A stretch of 64,000 bases of DNA from Kordia sp964351775. GTDB lineage: Bacteria; Bacteroidota; Bacteroidia; Flavobacteriales; Flavobacteriaceae. Positions within the stretch are counted from its first letter, which is position 1, and every line of letters starts with the position of its first letter. The DNA lies in assembly GCA_964351775.1 (NCBI GenBank), contig CAYGPQ010000002.1:20445-84444 (forward strand). The letters run 5' to 3'. Below the pieces are notes generated by a model. That model was not told the DNA's origin. It was given only the letters and a program-made list of their open reading frames with translations, and did no database searches. Below are positions 59,022 through 64,000 of the stretch, one piece after another. The translations under genes and the position numbers were made by a program.

Positions 59022-61109
59022 TTATTCGAAATCTGCTTTTGTTAAAGGCGTATTTACCTTTACGTTAATGGTTGTAAACTCAATTTTTTGTCCCGCCGCA
59101 GGAGCGATCATTTGATATGGAAATTTAATTCCATCTACTTCTTTGTAGTTGCCAAAAGATGTTTCTTGAACAATCTCTTGTCCTCCAGGACCTTTACCAA
59201 CTTCTAATTTTTTTACTTTCAAACCAGAAGCAACTTCATAATAATTAGTTGTTTTTCCAGATTCTCCAGTTATCACAACGGCATATACATCTTTTCCTTC
59301 TACAGATTCAATACCAGTTAATTCTAGTTTACTGTAGTCATAGAATAATTCAGGAAATAAGCCTTTTTTTGCTTTCATTTCAGTTAGCATTTCAGCAGGC
59401 ATATCTTGTTTGTTGCCCATTTGTGACATGTACCCTTTTTCACCATCAAAAACTTGTTTGTTTACGCTTCCCATACCTGCAATGCTTACATCAACAGATA
59501 ATAGGTTTGGAGATTTTTGTTTCATGACCATAGTCATATCCATTCCTTGGAAAGAAGTGCCCATTTCTTGAACAATTGTCGAAGTATTCATTAACTTCTC
59601 TTTTCCACCGATGGCTTTGATATAGTTGTCAACAACTGTTTGTGCAGTTACTCCAGCAGGAATAGGCTTCTTAAATACAGGTTTTGTAGTTGGAGCTCCA
59701 GATTGGTCAAAATATTTTACAGGAATCTTTTTTCCGTCAAATGTTAAGTTTTCCAACGCATCAACTACTTCGCTACCTTTTCCAGTAACGACAATTCGTA
59801 AGTTGTCTTTTAGGAAGTATTTTTGAGCGGCTCTTAATACGTCTTCTTTGGTTACTGCTTCAATTTTTTCTAAGTATGTTTCGTAGAAATCTTTTGGTAA
59901 ATCTTCCGTTTCTATACGTAACGCATAACTTGCAACCGTAGCAGGCCTTTCAATTCCCATTACAAAATTTCCAACGTATTTAGCTTTTACGTTTTTTAAT
60001 TCTTCATCAGAAACTAATTCTGTAGAAATCTTTTTGATTTCCTTTAATATCTCAACAACTGCACTATCCGTAACTGCATTACGAACACTTGCTGTGGCTT
60101 TAAATGTAGAAATTGTTTTTCTGTTGTTTCCAATTCGAGAATATGAACCGTACGTAAATTTTTTGTCTTCACGTAAGTTGTTGAATAAACGTGCTTCTCC
60201 ACCGCCACCTAAGATGTTGTTAGCGATTAATACAGGAAAATAATCAGCATCTTTCATGGTAAGTGTTACGGTATTCTGAACGCTTAATTCAGATTGTACA
60301 GCATTTTCCATGTCAATGAAGTTGACTTCTGTTGAAGTAGGATTTGTAGCAGTACTATACGTATCGGCAACGATGTCTCCTTTTTCCCAATTACTAAAAA
60401 GTTTCTTTATTAGTTTCTTAGTATCTTTTGTTTTTACGTCTCCAATAATAATTAAGTACGCATTATTTGGTTTGAAGTATTTACCGTGAAAAGCCTTTAC
60501 GTCAGCAAGTGTAACCGTATTGATACTTTCCTCAGTAATAAATTCTCCATAAGGATGATCAATTCCGTACGCTAATACAGATTGAACTCTTCCTGCAATA
60601 GCACCTACATTTTTCTTTTCAGATTTTAAATTTTCTAAGATTTTAGCTCTTTCAGCTTCTAAATCTTCTTCTGTAAAGTTAGGGTTTAAAGCGGCATCCG
60701 CCATTAATTCCATAATTCTTGGAAAGTATTTTGAAAGTGAGCGTGCACTGGCACTTTGCGATCCAAAATTTAATGAAGCTCCTAAATAATCAACTTCTTC
60801 ATTAAAATCGTCTTTAGCGATGGAAGTAGAACCACTTCCTAGTAATGTGCTTACTAAGCTAGTGAGACCTGCTTTTTTGCCTTCAACTACTAATGGATTG
60901 TCTATGGTAAGTGTTGCAGAAACACGCGGTAATTTGTTGTTTTCTACAATCATTACGGTTAATCCGTTTTTCAACGTAAACGTTTCCGGCTTCCCAATAT
61001 TAATTTTTGGTGCTGGACCTGGTTTTGGCTGAACAGATCTATCTATTTGGGCTTGCATTGTTAGCGATGCTAAAAACAATACAAGGAGTGATAATATTCT
61101 TGTTTTCAT
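59022..61109 (-). CDS. M16 peptidase-like inactive subunit with a LolA-like C-terminal domain
   Basis: This 695-residue protein has a signal peptide ending at LTMQAQ. Two M16 lobes (about 40-260 and 265-465) are present, but the catalytic HxxEH region reads LVSTLLGSGSTSI, so no zinc site exists. The region LREDKKFTYGSYSRIG is the R/Y substrate motif of the inactive partner. After residue 480 a separate beta-rich domain (TVVDNYIKAIGGKEKLMNTST to the end) resembles the LolA/LppX-like lipoprotein-carrier fold. It lies 98 bases after the active M16 gene on the same strand, and the two probably form a heterodimer in the periplasm. Confidence 0.88.
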   Translation of the reverse strand: MKTRILSLLVLFLASLTMQAQIDRSVQPKPGPAPKINIGKPETFTLKNGLTVMIVENNKLPRVSATLTIDNPLVVEGKKAGLTSLVSTLLGSGSTSIAKDDFNEEVDYLGASLNFGSQSASARSLSKYFPRIMELMADAALNPNFTEEDLEAERAKILENLKSEKKNVGAIAGRVQSVLAYGIDHPYGEFITEESINTVTLADVKAFHGKYFKPNNAYLIIIGDVKTKDTKKLIKKLFSNWEKGDIVADTYSTATNPTSTEVNFIDMENAVQSELSVQNTVTLTMKDADYFPVLIANNILGGGGEARLFNNLREDKKFTYGSYSRIGNNRKTISTFKATASVRNAVTDSAVVEILKEIKKISTELVSDEELKNVKAKYVGNFVMGIERPATVASYALRIETEDLPKDFYETYLEKIEAVTKEDVLRAAQKYFLKDNLRIVVTGKGSEVVDALENLTFDGKKIPVKYFDQSGAPTTKPVFKKPIPAGVTAQTVVDNYIKAIGGKEKLMNTSTIVQEMGTSFQGMDMTMVMKQKSPNLLSVDVSIAGMGSVNKQVFDGEKGYMSQMGNKQDMPAEMLTEMKAKKGLFPELFYDYSKLELTGIESVEGKDVYAVVITGESGKTTNYYEVASGLKVKKLEVGKGPGGQEIVQETSFGNYKEVDGIKFPYQMIAPAAGQKIEFTTINVKVNTPLTKADFE

Positions 61110-61207
61110 TTGTTATTTTTTAATGTTTTTTAAAAGGTCAAATGGAATTCATTAGAAAATTTTAAGTCTAATTTACCTAAAAGTAAAGGACTCATTTGAT
61201 GCTCTTT

Positions 61208-62533
61208 TTATTTTTTTTCTGTTTTTTCAGCGGGTAAATATTCTAAAATCAAACGTTGGTTTTGCTTTAAATATTTGTTCGCTACTGTTTTGATTTCTTC
61301 TCTAGTAATAGATCTGTAAATGTCAATTTCAGTATTGATTAAGTTGGTGTCTCCGTACAAAACATTATATCTAGCTAAAGAGTTTGCAATACCTTGCACA
61401 CTTGAATTTGAGTTTACAAAGTTGTTCTCAAATTTATTTTGAAGCTTTTCGTAATCTTTCTCAGAAATCAAGTCCGTTTGTAACTTCTTAATTTCATCGT
61501 CTATTTCAGCTACCAAATCGTCCAAACTAACTTCACCTAACGGAAGTGCTAATACAGCATACGTTCCGTAATCTTCTTGACTAATGTTTACAGCTTGTGC
61601 AGCTACCGCTATTTTCTTCTCATCTACCAAACGCTTGTAAAGTTTAGAGCTTTTTCCACTACTTAAGTACGAAGAAATCATGTCTAAAACGCGTGCGTCT
61701 CTTGTTTTAAAAGAAGGAGTTCTGTATGCAGCAATCACCATAGGAATTTGAATATTTTGGTCATACGCTTTCGCACGGAATTCTTGTGTAATAGGATCTT
61801 CTTTTGGGAAACTCCTAACAATATCTTCTCCTCTTGGAACAGCTGCAAAATAATCTTTAATCATTTTCTTTGTTTTCGCAGTGTCAAAATCTCCAGCAAC
61901 CACTAAAGTAGCATTATTAGGAACGTAGTATTTTTTATTAAATGCCATAAACTCCTCTAGAGTTGCAGCATCTAAATGTTCCATTTTTCCAATAGTAGTT
62001 CCTTTATATGGATGCTTTTTGAACATATTTTTCTTAATTTCTTCAAGAATATGTCCATAAGGTTGATTGTCTACACGTTGTCTTTTTTCTTCTTTTACAA
62101 CTTCATTTTGTGTGTCAACACCATCTTGGTTGATCACAGGATGTAACATACGTTCTGATTCCAACCACAATCCTAATTGTAAATTGTTTGATGGGAAAAC
62201 TTCGAAATAATAGGTTCTGTCATCGGTAGTGTTGGCATTATTGCTACCACCATTAGAAGATACAATTTTGAACCATTGTCCACGGTCAATATTTTCTGTT
62301 CCTTCAAACAAAAGGTGCTCAAAAAAATGGGCAAACCCAGTACGTTCAGGGTTTTCATCTTTGGCACCTACATGATACATAACAGCTGTAGTAACTACTG
62401 GAGCAGCGTTGTCTTGGTGAAGAATTACATGAAGACCATTGTCTAAATCATACTCTTCAAAATTAACTTCTTGTGCTTGGGAAACGAATCCGAAAAGCAG
62501 CAAAGAAGCCATTGAAACTAATCTTTTTTTCAT
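61208..62533 (-). CDS. M16 family zinc peptidase, active subunit
   Basis: This 441-residue protein has a signal peptide ending at FVSQAQ. The inverted zinc motif H69-F-F-E72-H73 (AHFFEHLLFEG) is intact, and the third ligand lies in NEVVKEEKRQ about 75 residues later. The length is that of single-unit M16B peptidases (two lobes). Such enzymes degrade peptides in the periplasm with an inactive partner, here encoded next to it. Confidence 0.93.
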   Translation of the reverse strand: MKKRLVSMASLLLFGFVSQAQEVNFEEYDLDNGLHVILHQDNAAPVVTTAVMYHVGAKDENPERTGFAHFFEHLLFEGTENIDRGQWFKIVSSNGGSNNANTTDDRTYYFEVFPSNNLQLGLWLESERMLHPVINQDGVDTQNEVVKEEKRQRVDNQPYGHILEEIKKNMFKKHPYKGTTIGKMEHLDAATLEEFMAFNKKYYVPNNATLVVAGDFDTAKTKKMIKDYFAAVPRGEDIVRSFPKEDPITQEFRAKAYDQNIQIPMVIAAYRTPSFKTRDARVLDMISSYLSSGKSSKLYKRLVDEKKIAVAAQAVNISQEDYGTYAVLALPLGEVSLDDLVAEIDDEIKKLQTDLISEKDYEKLQNKFENNFVNSNSSVQGIANSLARYNVLYGDTNLINTEIDIYRSITREEIKTVANKYLKQNQRLILEYLPAEKTEKK

Positions 62534-62704
62534 TGCGTTAGACTTTTTTTAACTTTTAGTTATTTAGATAGGACGCAAGTTCTATAAAAATGTTACACCT
62601 TACAAGTGATATGGTAATTTTAATATTATTTTAATACACCGAAGATTTTTTGTACCTTTTAGGGAACTAGTTGATTACTAATTTAATAGCAAAAAATGTT
62701 TACT

Positions 62705-63151
62705 ATGGAAAAGAAAACAATAGTATATGGGAGCGTTATTGCATTTGGTTTAATTACCTATTTTTTAATGGTACGTTTGCTAGGATTACATGAAAATCCT
62801 TGGTTGCGTTTATTAAATGGAGTGATTGTCGCGTTTGGTATTTATAAAGTGATTAAAGACTTGAAAGCAGAAAGAGGAAAAGAATTTAGATATTTTGATG
62901 GTTTCAAAGCTGGAATTTTCTCAGGATTCATAGCTACCTTAATTTTCACACTTTTTATGGCTATCTACATCTTTCACATTGATGTAGGGTTTGCAGAGAA
63001 AATTATGGCAATGAATATTGGAAGTGTTTCTTCAGAACCAGGGCTTTTATTGTTTATTATTTTAATTGAAGGATTCGCTTCATCAGTGATCTTAAGTCTA
63101 TTATTTATGCAGAAATTTAAACCAAGTTGGAATATTCCTCACAAACTATAA
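62705..63151 (+). CDS. DUF4199 membrane protein
   Basis: This protein of about 148 residues starts at MEKKTIVYG; an ATG 9 bases earlier (62696) is also possible. It has four transmembrane helices with the GLITYFLMVRLLGLHENPW...RYFDGFKAGIFSGF pattern of DUF4199. The family's function is unknown. It stands alone between the M16 operon and rplU. Confidence 0.88.
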   Translation: MEKKTIVYGSVIAFGLITYFLMVRLLGLHENPWLRLLNGVIVAFGIYKVIKDLKAERGKEFRYFDGFKAGIFSGFIATLIFTLFMAIYIFHIDVGFAEKIMAMNIGSVSSEPGLLLFIILIEGFASSVILSLLFMQKFKPSWNIPHKL

Positions 63152-63159
63152 TAGAAGTA

Positions 63160-63190
63160 TTTGCAGATTAATTAATTAGGTGTATATTTG
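63160..63190 (+). promoter_or_regulatory. rplU promoter
   Basis: TTTG (63160-63163), 19 bases, TATATTTG (63183-63190), an exact match to the Bacteroidota consensus, 41 bases before the rplU ATG. Confidence 0.75.
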
Positions 63191-63231
63191 CGTCCATTTT
63201 GGATAAAAATAATTAATTAATCGAATACGCT

Positions 63232-63873
63232 ATGTATGCAATTGTAGAGATGGCAGGGCAGCAATTTAAAGTTGCAAAAGACCAAAAAGTATTTGTTCAT
63301 CGTTTGGCAGTAGAAGAAGGAGAGAAAGTTACTTTCGACAACGTTCTATTACTAGATGACAACGGACAAGTTACGATTGGCGCCCCAGCTATAAACGGAG
63401 CCGCAGTAGAGGCTAAAGTTTTAAAACACCTTAAAGGTGACAAAGTGATTGTTTTCAAGAAGAAGAGACGTAAAGGTTACCGTGTTAAAAATGGTCACCG
63501 TCAGTCTTTAACAGAAATTGTTATTGAAAACATCCTAGCTTCTGGAGCTAAAAAAGCAGCTCCAAAGAAAGAAGAAGCTAAAAAAGAAGTTGCAAAACCT
63601 GCAGCTAAAAAAGAAGCAACAGATTCTAAAGCAGATGATTTAAAGAAGATTGAAGGAATTGGTCCTAAAATCGCATCAACTTTAGCGGAAGCTGGAATCA
63701 CAACTTTTGCTGAGTTAGCAAAAACAGAAGCAGCAAAAATTTCTGAAATCATTTCAGCTGTACGTGGAAAGCACGTTACTGATACTTGGCCAGCACAAGC
63801 ACAATTAGCTGCTGATGGTAAGTGGGATGAATTAAAGAAGTGGCAAGATGAATTAGATGGTGGTAAAGCGTAA
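63232..63873 (+). CDS. rplU: 50S ribosomal protein L21 with a C-terminal helix-hairpin-helix extension
   Basis: Residues 1-103 of 213 are a normal L21 (MYAIVEMAGQQFKVAKDQKVFVHRL; KKRRKGYRVKNGHRQSLTEI binds 23S rRNA). A Lys/Ala-rich linker (about 107-135) joins it to a domain of about 75 residues with LKKIEGIGPKIASTLAEAGITTFAELA, a helix-hairpin-helix fold. This fusion is characteristic of Bacteroidota and roughly doubles the protein. It precedes rpmA (L27) by 42 bases in the usual rplU-rpmA operon. Confidence 0.96.
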   Translation: MYAIVEMAGQQFKVAKDQKVFVHRLAVEEGEKVTFDNVLLLDDNGQVTIGAPAINGAAVEAKVLKHLKGDKVIVFKKKRRKGYRVKNGHRQSLTEIVIENILASGAKKAAPKKEEAKKEVAKPAAKKEATDSKADDLKKIEGIGPKIASTLAEAGITTFAELAKTEAAKISEIISAVRGKHVTDTWPAQAQLAADGKWDELKKWQDELDGGKA

Positions 63874-63915
63874 TTGCATTATTACTTAAGTATAACAAAA
63901 TAAAACCTTACTAAG

Positions 63916-64000
63916 ATGGCTCACAAAAAAGGAGTTGGTAGTTCGAAAAACGGTAGAGAATCAGAATCGAAACGCTTAGGTGTTAAGATTTTTGGTGGAC
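63916..64000 (+). CDS. rpmA: 50S ribosomal protein L27 (partial)
   Basis: The reading MAHKKGVGSSKNGRESESKR and on to LGVKIFGG is the conserved N terminus of L27, whose first residues reach the peptidyl-transferase centre. The gene runs off the right edge after 28 codons. No cleavable N-terminal extension as in Firmicutes is present; Met is followed directly by Ala-His-Lys-Lys. Confidence 0.95.
   Translation, partial: MAHKKGVGSSKNGRESESKRLGVKIFGG

Overview
The window looks like chromosomal DNA of a marine-type member of the Flavobacteriaceae (phylum Bacteroidota). The evidence is low GC with A/T-rich spacers, type IX secretion (T9SS) C-terminal sorting domains, TonB-dependent receptors with a carboxypeptidase-regulatory N-domain, typical Bacteroidota families (DUF3098, DUF4271, DUF4296, DUF5689, DUF3127, DUF4199), an L21 protein with a helix-hairpin-helix tail, and promoters of the TTTG-N19/20-TAnnTTTG type. 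A Kordia-like genus is possible but cannot be settled from the sequence. Most of the window is core genome. No tRNA, rRNA, CRISPR array or intact mobile element was seen.

Layout: 1-0.7 kb, a tyrosine recombinase broken by two in-frame stops. 0.9-6.7 kb, a beta-barrel-like protein, the type B succinate dehydrogenase operon sdhCAB and an M28 peptidase lipoprotein. 6.9-13 kb, a T9SS cargo protein, a TPR histidine kinase/LytTR regulator pair and a membrane-linked MutS-family ATPase. 13-16.7 kb, two orphan double-glycine (lanthipeptide-like) precursor peptides, then a TPP riboswitch controlling a TonB-dependent receptor. 16.7-27.5 kb, a Rieske-like lipoprotein that has lost a ligand, greA, a HIT protein, a histidine kinase, a flavin reductase, an SSB-tailed DUF3127 protein, an AtoE-type transporter, aat, tag and small secreted proteins. 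27.7-32.4 kb, the leftward ftsX/DUF3098/uppP/truB group interrupted by two unknown genes. 32.8-41.7 kb, an enlarged leuS, a Zn-peptidase, an Lrp regulator, a saccharopine dehydrogenase-like gene and pckA. 41.8-49.5 kb, hemD-DUF4271, the overlapping glycosyltransferase/dihydroorotase/DUF4296 operon, accessory small genes, an epimerase with a nearby remnant of its 3' end, and tyrS. 49.7-58.6 kb, a LuxE-like protein, a pair of 41-bp repeats and a receptor/lipoprotein/T9SS-protein/nuclease group that may scavenge an extracellular phosphorylated substrate such as nucleic acid. 58.7-64 kb, a structured intergenic element, an active/inactive M16 peptidase pair, DUF4199, rplU and the start of rpmA.

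The most notable signals are the paired precursor peptides with an identical C-terminal cysteine frame and no visible modification enzyme; the in-frame insertions in LeuS, one of which appears to be a dispersed palindromic repeat being translated; the Rieske-like protein with His replaced by Glu; a conserved-looking structured element at about 58.74 kb; the terminator-like leader of greA; and the epimerase tail remnant that marks a past insertion or duplication.
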